Part shown: positions 48,746-61,293 of the stretch, piece after piece | Numbering within the stretch: position 1 is the first letter of the stretch | How the letters are laid out: each line of letters begins with the position of its first letter | Assembly (NCBI RefSeq): GCF_048128805.1 | Contig: NC_136002.1 | Span: forward strand, 26,494,602-26,558,601 | From: Centroberyx gerrardi | Lineage: Eukaryota; Chordata; Actinopteri; Beryciformes; Berycidae | DNA: 64,000 nucleotides | Direction: 5' to 3' | Translations under genes and position numbers: made by a program | Notes under the pieces: model-generated | Databases searched by the model: none | What the model saw: only the letters and a program-made list of their open reading frames with translations | Told to the model about the DNA's origin: nothing

Positions 48746-50182
48746 TATTATATCTTATAAGGGGATTCTGTGTGAAACTGAGCCCCTCTGATATCTTGAC
48801 ATTTCAGCTCTATCTGATCTTTTAAACACACAATGTATCCTTGCTGAGAGGATTATTGGCATTGGTTTGAATTTGAAAAAACAAAATTAAAAAAAGATTA
48901 TTCCGAAAATTTGGCAAATATTCTCTCAATGTTTGGCCAGGTCTGAAAAGTGATTACGTGTAATGGCATTACGTTAATCACAAAATGTTGGGGGTCTCTA
49001 TTAAAAGAAAAAGAAAAAAATCAGTAAAGTTAAAGGCATATCAAGTAATCTAGTCACTAGCAGACGTCCCAGCATGCACTGCACTTCAGTTAACTCTTCA
49101 GAAACGTTTCCTTTTTGTTTGAATAAAGTTCTAGGACTTGTTAAGTTGTTATGTATGTATGTATGTATGAATTTTAGGTCTATTTATGATAAGAAATGAA
49201 CAACCATGATGATAACATGTATCTTGAAATTCCAATGGGTGGGGAGCTTTTTTTTTCTAAAAAGGTCAAAAACTGGGTTTTGAAAGACAGAAATTTCACC
49301 ACACGGCAACCCTGTCAACACCCTGCAGATACCCTGTTAGCCTGAAATAGCTGGTAGCTGGCTGGTTGATGAATTAGGTATTAAACATCTATTTTACATA
49401 TCTTGAAATTGATAATGATTAACTGGAGTAAATTATCATGCCACACATCTTGGCAAAGACATCACTCTGATTACAGCTGCGCTAGTTTGAGTAATTCGGT
49501 GGATTACATGAATGGTGGATTACAGAACACATTTAAACAGGTATTTTACCTTTAAGCAGGTTTTCAGTAATGACAAAAAGCCTCGAGGCGCTTTAATCTG
49601 GAAAGAAGTGGATCACATATCATGGTGTGCAAATACCTTTAATACCTCTACATACCTTTGCCAGCAAAACTGATAACCAGTTGCATAGCAACTCACTCAC
49701 CCACGTGCCCACACAGAACTCTGCAGCGGTGGAATTTACGTACATTTTACTGCATAGCGTATTATCACCAATGTTAACCAGCTAATGAATCGTGTTGCAG
49801 ACAGCTGGGCTATGTTTGCGGCAAGAAATGTGAGATTTGTGTCCTTCGTCATGTCAGTGAACGTTTCCTCCCCCAGTGTCTTGCCTGACAACGCCTTCCG
49901 ACGTCAGCGGCACTGAAACTTGAAGAAACTCACCTGGCAGGAGAGGACGAAGGGTTAAGACTGGGAAGGAAGTATCAACACTTGTTAGCAACTTTAACAC
50001 GAGCTAGCTGAACATGTCAACTCGCTAGGTGACTTTTTTTTTGTGTTTGAATAGTCAAATTACTGCATGTACTGTAGTTGGGATGTTTACGGTCCCCCTG
50101 ACAGCGCGGTCGCATTATTAAAAGTAATAAACAGGGTTAGTTCCGGGTTGGGACAGGCAGCCAGAAGTCACAAATATTTCCC

Positions 50183-53100
50183 ATGGCATTGGGAGTGGGA
50201 AGCAAACCCAACAGGGACATTGACATTGAGCTACAGCCCATTCATAGGAATGGCAACGGCAATGACGGAGCTGCATACTTGCCTAATGAACAGGTGAGTT
50301 ATAATCGTATAATTATTGTTAAAATCAATTAATAGAATTGACTAGATCAGTGCGAGTTTGTGGTTTAAGAGTTGAGCCGCACCCCGAGCCATAGCTATAA
50401 TAGCAATAGTAATATAATAATGATAAGCTGACATTTGCAAAGTATTGGGCACCATAAACCTCTATCACCTGCGTTCATGTCCTTACGAAAAACAAGACTA
50501 CATAATAAAGTTTAGAAGGAGACTATAGTAAAACTTTAAAGTTTCATGCAGCTGCCAAAAAATATACCACAGAAAATCTGAAAACCACAGAGATAAATAC
50601 TTTCAAGTATGATAATGTAACCATAAACTCACTATTGAGTAGGCCCTACTACAGACACACTACAAGTCCCCATAGGAATATTATAGGAATATTATAGGTT
50701 ATAGTTTTATTTCACTAGGGATTGATTCAGTCAGTGGGAATGTGGTTAGACGCTCCCACATTTAATGCCAAGGCCTCCATTTGATAAGATTGTGTCCCAA
50801 TTAAGGAACCCCATCTGAGAAGATGTTATTAGATATGATTTAGTATGAACAAATCTTCATCAAGATCTTTATCAAGATGCTGATTAAACAGCATGATTAT
50901 TGCACAGGTGTGCCTTGGGCTGGTCACAATAAAAGGCCGCTCTAAAATGTGCAGTTTTATCTTGAAAAAAGACATTTATTAGGCACTGAACTATGGATCT
51001 CACATGACTAGGGCTACAGATATGCATTTTTTGAAAACCAGTCAGTATCTGGTGTGACCACCATTTGCCTCATGCAGTGCGACACATCTCCTTCGCATAG
51101 AGTTGATCAGGTTGTTGATTGTGGCCTGTGGAGTGTCGGTCCACTCCTCTTCAATGGCTGTGTGAAGTTGCTGGATATTGGCAGGAATTGGAACACGCTG
51201 TCGTACACGCCGATCCAGAGCATCCCAAACATGCTCAATGGGTGACATGTCTGGTGAGTATGTAGGCCATGCAAGAACTGGGATGTTTTCAGCTTCCAGG
51301 AATTGTGTACAGATCCTTGCAACACGGGGCCGTGCATTATCATGCTGCAACATGAGCTCTGGTGGACATTCCTGCAGTCAAAACTTGTGACACCTGTGGC
51401 ATTGTGTTGTTCTGCACATTTTAGAGCAGCCTTTTATTGTGACCAGCCCAAGGCACACCTGTGCAATAATCATGCTGTTTAATCAGCATCTTGATATGCC
51501 ACACCTGTCAGGTGGATGGATTATCTTGGCAAAGGAGAAGTGCTCACTAACACGGATTTAAACAAATTTGTGAACAAAATTTGAGAGAAATAAGCCTTTT
51601 GTGTCCATAGAAAAAGTCTTATATCTTTTATTTCAACTCATGAAAAATGGGAGCAAAAACAAAAGTGTTGGGTTTATATTTTTGTTCAGTATAGATGGGG
51701 AACAGGAAACCTCTGATCAAAACAATAATTATTATGCATTCTCTTGTCACTGGGCCAAAGTGTAAGAGGTGAAATAACAGTGAAATGACACAGTTCTTCA
51801 TTTCACTGTGTGACCCCAGAGAAACCCTCAGGGGAACCCAGGTGGTCCCCAGACCCCACTTTGGGAACCACTGCAGTTGGCTGTTGGCTATAAAGTTGCA
51901 TGATTGCATATTAACTTGCTTTATCATGAAACTATGTTAAAATTTAAGTTATTTCATTTGGCTGCACTTTATTATCCAAACAATCTTCTTTCATCACATT
52001 AACTTGCCTGCCAATAAACTTCTGCCATTATAAGGTTCATAGCTTTGACCACGAGTATCAGTTATTGCAGGTGTGTTGTAAACCAAAGTGCAAACAAGGG
52101 AACAACATTTGAACCGGCCAGTATTTCATTATTGCCAAGAACATTTTTTCACCATCAAACAGTACACATAGTAAGCCAAAAATGTATCTTGAATAGGGCA
52201 GTTACAGTTTTTTCTCACATATTACCATTTCCTTTCCACAGATTTTTCCTGAATCTGAAAAATAAAAAATAAAAGTCTCTTAGATTGATATTTGTAAGAT
52301 TATGATAAGATTGAGATTTCATAGTAATGTTCCCCAATGTTTGACTGCTTATAGGTGACAGCAGCTAATGGAGAAGGTCTGGCCTACAGTAGTAAACAGG
52401 TGAGCTCTCAATACCCATTTAGTGATATTTTAACTTTTCTTGAGGGGATTGTCATTATTGTGCATTGCAGTAAACATGAACTGAAGCAAAATCCACCCCA
52501 AAACAAAATTAACATGTTGTTCACTATGATGTTGGATAGTCTAGTCTAAGTTTGTGAGTAAAAACTCCTAAACCCTCCTTAGATTAGCCTAAGTCCAATT
52601 TGAATTTTCCATGTTTTGTTACTTAAATCACATTTGGTCAAACTCCTTTACAACTAATTTTCATCCAAAATGTCACTTAGGCCCTTCTGACTCCAAGCCA
52701 TATGTCATCAAGAGCATATCAGCATATATTCTGATTCAGAAGAGCTAGCGCTACTGTGAAATGAATCTCATTTGGATTTAAAAGTATCCCTTGAAGACGT
52801 TGCAGATTATGGTCTTGTTTCTATTTTTGTTCAGTTCATGTTCATAAATATTGATCTGTCCAGGATTCATGGAGTAACGTGAATTCTGTTTAAGATGATA
52901 TCTCCCTTTAAATGTGTAGAAACTTATCATTGTGGCAAAATGACCTAACAAGCTTGTATTTTAGTTAATTGCTTGTTCTCAGCTGAAAGGAGACACAGTT
53001 TGCACAATCACACTTACTCTTGAAAAAGTGCAGGTCAAACGCTCTGGCTTTGGGTTTGGTTTCTTGGAAATTTGACCAATCAACGCACCATTTTCTCCAT

Positions 53101-55933
53101 CGAGTACTGGTTATATTTACGGTAAAGAGAGCGTTTTGTAAGGCTGTGGAAATTGACATGTGTCTGATGTTTTTTTTTTCTTCGTCAGTTTCCTGGCAGC
53201 AATGGGGATACACACCCCTCTGGACATGCAGCAGAGGCTCAGGAGCCCTTCTTAGCTTCAGCCAACACACACACTCAAGAACAGGTTTGAAAGCCTTTAG
53301 TACAAAATGTCTTTTGATAGGGTCTATTATATATATTATATTATATAGCAATCATTATCCTAACTTCCTGTGTCCTTTTCCCATTCATCCCCTGAACAAG
53401 AAAAGTGACTAATCAGCTACAACAACTTAAATGGATACCTTGAATTGTTCTTTTTCTTTACCAGGCGCTTGTCATATAATGAACAGTTCTACACTTGTCT
53501 TTCAGCAACTCTAGATACTGTTTGTCAGCACTGTTAGCATTACTTACTGAATCCAGATGATATTACAAGCTGCATGCCCCATTAGTACCCATTGGTATTA
53601 ATGAGGACTGCTGACTGTGCTGTTTTTTGGCTCAGTGAAGTACAATTAAGACACTTTTCCTCACGTTGAGCCTGGCAAACAAAATATCAGATTAAAATTA
53701 TAAAAGTTAATGTATTCCTTTTAAAGTGTGGTATTTTTTACAGAACAAACTGCTATTGTATACAAATCAGTATGTTTGATTTCTACAATTCTTGCGAAAA
53801 TGTTCCATCTTGGTAAATCTACAGTGATTGTCAATGTGCTGCAGTACTATTGCATGTTCACTAAATTATATTTAATCTCACAACACTTCCAGATTAGCTC
53901 AGTGTGCAAGATAAAGACAGATCTGAATGAAGTCATCTTCTGGAAAGTCAGACTGTGGATGGTCATCATCTTCATCTTTTTCCTCATCGCTGTTGTGATT
54001 GCGATCTCACTGGCCGTGTGCTCAGGTAACGTTTCCAGGAATGTTAAATATGTTCAAGTTATTAAATGTTAAAGGCATAAACAGTTTGAGAGGTCAGGTA
54101 GGAGGTCAAATACTTCTGTTCATCTACTTTAAGAAATGGTTTCTGACTTTGATCCATAACAAAGCCATTTATTATGTTTTCAAGCACACGTCACAAGTTC
54201 ATGGCCAGGTAAGGGTCAAAGTGGAAGTGCTTGATTACATAACACTCTGCAAGAATATAATATTAACACACTTGGTGCACCGAGCTTGAGGATCATTTTA
54301 TAAGTCTAAAATAATATAATGATAATGTTTAACAACATAATTCTAAGTGCATTCTAAGTACTGAACAGACATCAGCATATTCAGATTTGAGGCCTTGACC
54401 CAGTCTCTCTTTGAGCAGTGATCCATGAGGATGTGGATGAGAAGTACGACCCTTCGTCATTTGAAATCCCTCGGTATTTCAATGGAAGCTTCCGACTGAC
54501 CAATCAGATCTTCACAGCAGAGCTGCTCACTCCTTCTTCCAATCAGAGCCAAGCCCTCTCCGCTGAACTTCAAGAAAAGGTTTGTCTCAAATTGGTTATG
54601 TATTTCAAATAATGTCATTAATGAATTTACATTAATTGGTTAATAATTGACATTCAATATATAGTACATTAATATAGAATCTGTGGATTCAGCTGCCAAC
54701 CACTAGCTTATTGGCTTTTGTATCGTCATTTTGAATGTAGTCTTTCAAACTATAGAGGCTTTGCAGTTCCACACCATGCTAGCAACCACTTATGGCTCCA
54801 TCGTGGAGGTCCAGTGGAGAATTGGCTGGGCACAAGTGATGGCTAAATATATAACAACCGGGCACAAAAAGAGATACCTGACAAAGCTTGTGGTGTGGGA
54901 GTAGGTCAGTTCATTAACGTTAATAGTAAAAATGAATAGTCATGTTAAGGTAGATTTGTTTCCAAATTAAGGTTACTGTGACTCTACGAGTTTTAGCTAA
55001 AGCTAACTCAGTTAACCCAAACAAGTTGTTTGTTGGCTTTAGCTAGCGAACTATAGCCATTTAGCAGAACAACATAATGTTAGCCACTACTAACGCAAAC
55101 ATTACTAGATATGTTTCTAGTGTGAAAATCGGCTGTGTTTACGACAGTGATGGTTAACTGACCAGATACTATGATTAGCTAGCTATGCTTACTTTATCTA
55201 AACTCAAAATCCATCACATGTATCAGTGGTGAAGCTTTCAGTTCCAAGTTAAAAACAGTACAGAAATTGACATCTATTCCGTACTGTTGAGAATTCATAC
55301 GTTTAGAAACATGACCAGCAGTTGACAGCCATTGCTGCCAAGAGCCGAGGACCTGAAAGCTCTCAATATCTACAAGTCATATTTTTGTTTATTGAAATTA
55401 GCTCATACTGTACACTGTGGTGCTGAGAAATTACTTTACATGGCTTTACTAGCAGAATAAAGCTCTCAAGGCAGTGAAAGTACGTTAGTATCAGCCAAAC
55501 CTATTCACTCCTATTGTCTCCTTTGTTTATCTTCTCTGCCCCACCCAGCTGGCTGACCTCTACAGATCCTCCCCTGCTCTGGGCCGATACTTCTCCACAG
55601 CTGAAGTATATGCTTTCAGGTAAACACACACTGCACTGCGTAGTTAGAACTCACAATCACATCTGCTCCTGCTCTTTTTTTTTGTCATTTTTACTTTACA
55701 GGCAAAATGTGTTTGAGCTTTAGTGCATCAGTGTGTTTCACTCTCCCCACAGTAACGGCTCAGTCGTTGCACAGTACCGGCTGAAGTTTCTCATGCCTGC
55801 AGAGCACGATCAGCTGGAAAAGTTCACGCTGAGTCGGGAGGTGGTGTACAACGTGTTCAGACAGTTTCTCTACGACCAGGAGCCAGAGACGGAGCCGATG
55901 TACATCGACCCACTTTCCCTAAACATGTTCTAA
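50183..55933 (+). CDS. C3orf52: C3orf52 / TTMP (TPA-induced transmembrane protein) homologue with SEA-like domain (7 exons)
   Basis: Exons 50183-50293, 52355-52399, 53189-53284, 53893-54025, 54419-54579, 55549-55619 and 55753-55933 join in frame (798 nt) to 265 residues. Human TTMP is about 217. The N-terminal 100 residues are polar and probably cytosolic. One membrane segment, LWMVIIFIFFLIAVVIAISL plus AVC, spans about residues 105-127 with Lys/Arg just before it, as in a type II protein. The ectodomain holds LADLYRSSPALGRYFSTAEV, SNGSVVAQYRLKF and a C-terminal MYIDPLSLNMF, matching TTMP's LTDVYSTSPSLSRYF...LDPTSLL pattern and an SEA-type fold. NGSF (about 147), NQSQ (about 169) and NGSV (207) are N-glycosylation sites. 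The exon 3 donor (GTTTGA) is weak, so that exon is the least certain. The start is chosen for its CCCATGG context. The biological role of TTMP is poorly known. Confidence 0.85.
50500..50720 (-). repeat. Dispersed copy of the 31915 repeat
   Basis: Read on the minus strand, 50654-50686 gives TTCCTATGGGGACTTGTAGT then GTGT, close to the unit at 32150, with the CTATAATATTCC words alongside. It lies in intron 1 of the C3orf52 homologue. Confidence 0.45.
50871..51693 (-). mobile_element. Internally deleted Tc1-like transposon
   Basis: A minus-strand frame (51042-51353) holds the C-terminal part of a Tc1-type DDE transposase, with YSPDMSPIEHVWDALDRRVR and a C-terminal INSMRRRCVALHEANGG. Only about 105 residues remain; ACTGCAGGAATGTCCACC just outside looks like the start of the original frame joined by deletion. 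Inner inverted repeats at 50871-50954 and 51412-51495 match at 83 of 84 positions. The right terminus extends to TATTTTTGTTCAGTATA at 51693, but the outer left terminus is missing. It lies in intron 1 of the C3orf52 homologue. Confidence 0.85.
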
Positions 55934-58900
55934 GAAATGGGAGAGAAATGTTCTCTTAGCTTCCCTACTTCTTATCAGTCCAACTGTATTCATGTACTGC
56001 AAACCACAACTGATTTGGTTTGAATGAATGATTTGTTGGCAAAATTTGACTCATCCTCAAAACTGACTGTATTTTGCATTCTTTGCCGTGGTAGGTGAGA
56101 TAGTTAGTAAGCTTTGAAGTCCCTTAGGTGGGTAAAAAGTAGCATGTGAGTTGTCAGTCTTCTGTGTGATTCTACCGTGAGTAGAAATTCATCATATGAT
56201 GCTTCTTTACCACAGGAAGCTGCTGGCCACATGCTTCCAGTCATATTTCCAGTCTTTTGACATGAAGACAAACACAACGTTACTGTATGTTGTATGGATG
56301 CTTTCATTGTGCTTGGCAAGCTTTTCATAACCACTCTGTTCCCACGCTTTATCAGACTTTTCTCAAGGGAATCAGTCAGCAATGCAGGACTTGTCATGAC
56401 AAGGGACTGATGACTGTCAACCTGTGGGCTGACTGACCAGAGACTGCACTTCCTGTATTGGGGTTTCTCATGTTCTCGAGATTAATTATGTTACATTATA
56501 TTTCAGATTTCAATGTACTACTACCACTACCGACTGCAAGTCTATTAATAGAGTATTGGAAGCAATGTCAGTGTTGTAATTAATGTTTTTATATTCACTC
56601 CTTGACTTTCACTGTGATTTTATATATGAGCTTTTGTGCATATAAGAAAACCTGTGGCTGAATGAGCTGTTAATTCAAATGTTTTTTAAATGGAAATACA
56701 GACATTTTAATGTTTTTTGCATATCTCTGTCGTTATTCTGCTTCAGACAGAAGTTTCAAACCCCAAATTTTCCTGTAGAATGCTATAACAAAATTAGCCT
56801 AGAGAGCTTCATAGGAAAATTAGCCCTAGAGAACTCGATAGGAAAATTAGCTTGCTGGAGCGATCACATAGAATTTGAATGGATAGAGCAGTCATTCCCA
56901 TTCAAGTCTTGAATGGTCAAATTTTGGCTTGGCACACTTAACAATGGCTGCCATGGAATGCTCGATAATGTTGTCGTGTTGATTTGGTGCATGAGACTCA
57001 GAATGCTCGTGTGTTACCATGGCAACGACATCATTTAAATGAATGTTCCAGTGGCAGTTGTCATGAACATTCTAACTTTCTGGGTCTCATGTTCTGTCCA
57101 CACATAAAACCTCTTTGGACAACATTATCAAAACTCTATGGAAGCCATGTTAGGTGAACCAAAGGAAATTACCATGATGCACTAGGAAGTGTCCTTTCTA
57201 TCTACAGAAATAGAGTGGACAGAACAGTCATTCCCATTAGATTTCTGTGTTTCTATCCATTCAAGTTCTGTGTGTGATCCTTTTTTAGCTCGACTCTGAA
57301 AGCTATGCATACCCATATACAACTACATGTGCTGTACACCATGCCAAACCTTATGCAGTATATTTACAATCTGTATTTGGTAAGGAGTGTATACACGCTC
57401 CCATTTTAGTTTTTCTCAACTTTCAAATGCATTACATTTTGCACAATGAAGTTTCAAGTCTGTTTATGAATCTTTTTGATATATTTTTGTGATATATACA
57501 GTAGGCCTAGTACTCTTTCTCATTTACCCTACTGTATTTTTAATAGTCCTCATGACTGATCAGTAGAGGGAGTGCATGTTCCATGTGCAAGTGTGAGACC
57601 ATCTTAAGGCGTGACTGGCCTCTCCCTCCCTCTCTCTTTCTCTGTTTATGCATGTGTAGTTGCACTTCACATTTATATTTATAATTTTCTTCTTGGTAGT
57701 ATTTGTAGTAGATGATTCCAGGTAATAGTACTGGCAGTATGTTCTAAGTTTAGCAATTAGAACTATGCCAGTGTGTCAGTCGGCAATCTGTCTCCTGGCA
57801 GCGATCATATAAACATGTCTATCCTCTAATAAGATTACAGATGTGATTAATCTTTATGCCAAATTGTCTCGCCGCAAGGAGCCATTCGGTTATTTATTAG
57901 TCCTCATTTCCAGTTGGCTGCAGTCTTTATAAAACGTGATGGAAAACAATACAGCCTTCTTTTGGGAAGCTTAAGCCAACTGAGTCACTAATTGCCATGT
58001 AGTCATTTTTTAAAAAAATGTTATCAACTTATGTTTCTGGTAAGAATACATCTGATTATTGTTGATGGTAATGATTTGATTAAGATAATTACATTTCCAT
58101 AATCCAGACCCTTTATGTAAATGCCAGGATGTTGCACTCAGATGTATAAGGTTTTTATCTCTCATACTTTGTCAGGTGCTTTCCACTATCCAAACCTTGA
58201 ACAATTAATTTGTTGGTATTTGGCACATAGCTCAGATCTTGTTGAGTTATTAGAGTCCCTATAACTTACTAAGGGTCAGCTAACCTTCCTACCTAAGGTG
58301 GACTCTGAAATAATTCCAATACCCAAGAATAGTGTAAAATATGAGGTTTGCTTATGAATAGCAGAGTCCATTTCCTCGAGTTTCAAATAAAGATAAATTA
58401 TCACCTACGTACATGACACATAAAAATACAGTGTGCCCAATGGAGAATTTTGACAGACTTAACCCAACACCATTGAGATATACTGAAGAGACCTATATTG
58501 AGTAATTTAGCTTAAAAGACAGAATCACTTTGAAATGAGAATATTATGAATATGATATACTAATTCTCCATAATATATGATAGGAAATATTCAGCATTTT
58601 TTTTTATCCTGAGTCAACTTACCCAAACGAAACAAGAGAGAGGAAGTTTCTTGACCCACTGTATTTGAAGTGGGATGTAAATGTTGTCGTGTTCACCACA
58701 GTGAGTCCTAAAAGTCTTTTCTGCAGCGTGACAGTCACATGCTGGTCAAAAGGTTAAGTTTAAACAAGTGCATCAGTGAGATCCAAGAGATTTCATCAGT
58801 ATCATACATTAAACCCAATCACACCACCTGCACCTTGAAACCCAGCTCACACATTGCAAATATTGCATCTCAGCAAGAATAAACAGCATCAGCTCTATTT

Positions 58901-60562
58901 ATATTCAAATTATCGATTTAGACTGTACAAGCAGGGTTTACTTTAGCCACTCTTTACTGTATCTTGTGTCCTGCCTTTGTGTCTCTTTAAATACTGGCTC
59001 AAAGTAAACAGTTTCTGGGTTTGAAGAGGTTGGCAGCAGTGACAGATCATGTGCCATGGCACTAGACAGTCACAGGAGAATAGATCTAGGTTGTATACAC
59101 CTGATAGGCTAATAGATATTAGCTGCCAGTCCTGTCTGAGGTAACTGGTCCACCTTCTTAATCCTGTTTTGAGAATTGTTAATCGTCTAAAGGGAGATTT
59201 GCTATAACAAGCACGCCGAGCTTTGATATCCTGGTTGGTTTAAACAGTGCTCTGCTTCTCTTGTATAGGAAAGCCTTTGCTGAGTAGTTTCTATGCAGAT
59301 GATCCTCTGAAACAGGTCATGCAGAGCTACACACAGGTCAGCCACCGTCTTTTCGAGAGCAAAAGGTCTTCATAGGTCAGCAGCGCTGGTTAAACGTGGA
59401 TTTATCCGTTCTAGAGTAGTGCCAGCTATTTATGTATTTATATAAACCCAAACTCAGTCATGGAGTAAAATGTACTAAATATGTACAATGCCAAATATGC
59501 TATGAGAAAGACTTGAGTTGGTGTATCATGAAAGTGACAATTATCTATGTTTTTGTACAAAAATGTGTGCAAAATGCTTAGAGTATAATTTCATTGCAGA
59601 TGGATATCTGTGAAGTATCTTGATTCAAGTGAAAAAATATGTTTTTGAATTTATTTTTATAATTTTAATTTTTATAATTTTTTTCAACATTTTCAGGACA
59701 AATTGTTAACTTTTTCCATTTTAACAATGCAGTGCAGAGATTCCTAAGGCCATGTTAAAAACTCAGTTTATAGTTTTTGACCATGTATGTTTAAGTCAAC
59801 AATGACATGAATCCAGTGAATGGCAAGAAATAACACTCTGCAGTTACCATTCACATTTTGTCTGTCTGTATTATTTTACTGCAAAACAGCACAAACTCCC
59901 AATATGATGTGCACTGCCGCAGCATCCCTCACACTGTGGCCCCTCCAGAGGCTGACCTGGGACCAGCAGTAGCCTTCTTTGGTCTGGCCTATCAGCAAAA
60001 ATGAAGGTTAGACCTATATTTACCCTTCATAATGATAATATGTTCACTCATTTCTATTTTTAGCTTTTGTTTCTTAGTATTGGACACCATTTTAACTGAA
60101 AAATGAATTTGACAGCTACAAGGGCGACTTGGAATGAAAGGCTCTCAGTCCTCATAACTTAAATCTAGCAAAAACAAACAAAAAAAATCACTTTATTCAC
60201 TTGTAAATAAAATAGTGAACATTGTACATGTGTGTGATTATTGTTTATTTCATATTCTGATTGTTCTTCCTGATTATTTCATATTCTGATATATAGGACT
60301 TTATTTCTGGTATGTAACAACGTATGGAAAAGCAAAAATAGAATTTCTATAATAGGTTTCATGTGTTACTTGTAGCTCAGAAATATCCTTAAGTCCCCCT
60401 TCATGTTATCTATAATAGTAAAGAGGATAAATCCATTACACAAGGAATTCCCCGAATTAATCACCTGCGCCTCGGGAATCCCAGTTGAGTAGAAGTCTAT
60501 AATAGTCTTGGTCAGTAGGTATATCTGGGAAAGTTTAGATTAAGATTATTTATTTGCACATA
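55934..60562. other. 3' UTR of C3orf52 homologue, then intergenic DNA
   Basis: No canonical AATAAA was found close to the stop. An inverted-repeat element occupies about 56855-57285: GATCACATAGAATTTGAATG on the left and CATTCAAGTTCTGTGTGTGA on the right. A homeodomain-site cluster (AAGATTACAGATGTGATTAA) is at 57831. The rest is AT-rich with no exon I can support. Confidence 0.5.
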
Positions 60563-61095
60563 TTGATTGATTGATTTTATTTTATTATAGTGTCATACAC
60601 CATACTGGTGCTCAGCCCACATAGGCTTACAAGACACTGTGAAACAAAGCGATCAAACAAAAGTTACAATACTGAAAACATAGAATGCATGTTGTCCATC
60701 TACAATTCACCTATACAGAATATATCTATAAATACATTTACAGATCACACAGATGAGATTACAAAAAATATGGCACGTATAAACATCTTACACATCTTTC
60801 CTCTAAAGAAGAAAATAAAAAATCAAAATAAATAGTACAAAAATCAATACTGAAACAGAAATATGTCAATCAAACTTGCAGCTGTCTACCCTGAGTGTGT
60901 GGGCGATGCTGACATTCAAGGCAAAGCTCTTCAACGAAACATCGTAATCCTCCAGGAGGCAAGAGTTCAAGATGAGGGAGAGGCCGTCCATGCACACTAG
61001 ACCCCAACCGAGTCCATATAACCATCCAATCCCACTGCTATCCAGCGTAGTGCGTGTCAGAGATGTCCCAAGGTTCTTGGAAGACTTCAGCACTT
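60563..61095 (-). mobile_element. Probable LINE 3' fragment
   Basis: On the minus strand a 75-codon frame (60866-61093) is followed by an AT-rich 3' UTR ending ATAATAAAATAAAATCAATC then AATCAA at 60563, the tetranucleotide-tailed form of fish LINE ends. I do not recognise the short protein piece, so a small non-coding or retrocopied transcript is an alternative. It stops just before the guca1c 5' region. Confidence 0.4.
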
Positions 61096-61142
61096 ATCCC
61101 ATTAAAGGGTTATCTCTCCTTTTGGCAGTCAGAAGACTTAAA

Positions 61143-61149
61143 GATTAAG
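61143..61149 (+). promoter_or_regulatory. guca1c: CRX/OTX-like site upstream of guca1c
   Basis: GATTAAG (complement CTTAATC) lies 145 bp before the start codon. It matches the core of the photoreceptor factor CRX/OTX. A single short motif is weak evidence; it is noted because the gene is photoreceptor-specific. Confidence 0.25.
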
Positions 61150-61293
61150 GCTTTCGTTGCATGAAGTTTCAGCCAGGCTCAGTGCTGCCTGACTCTACTA
61201 CCTACTACCGTCGTCCTCAACTGTCCCCTGCTTCTCAGCCAGCTCTCTGAACCAGTTTTCCCTGGGCAGAACTGTCTCACCTCTGGAGGAATC

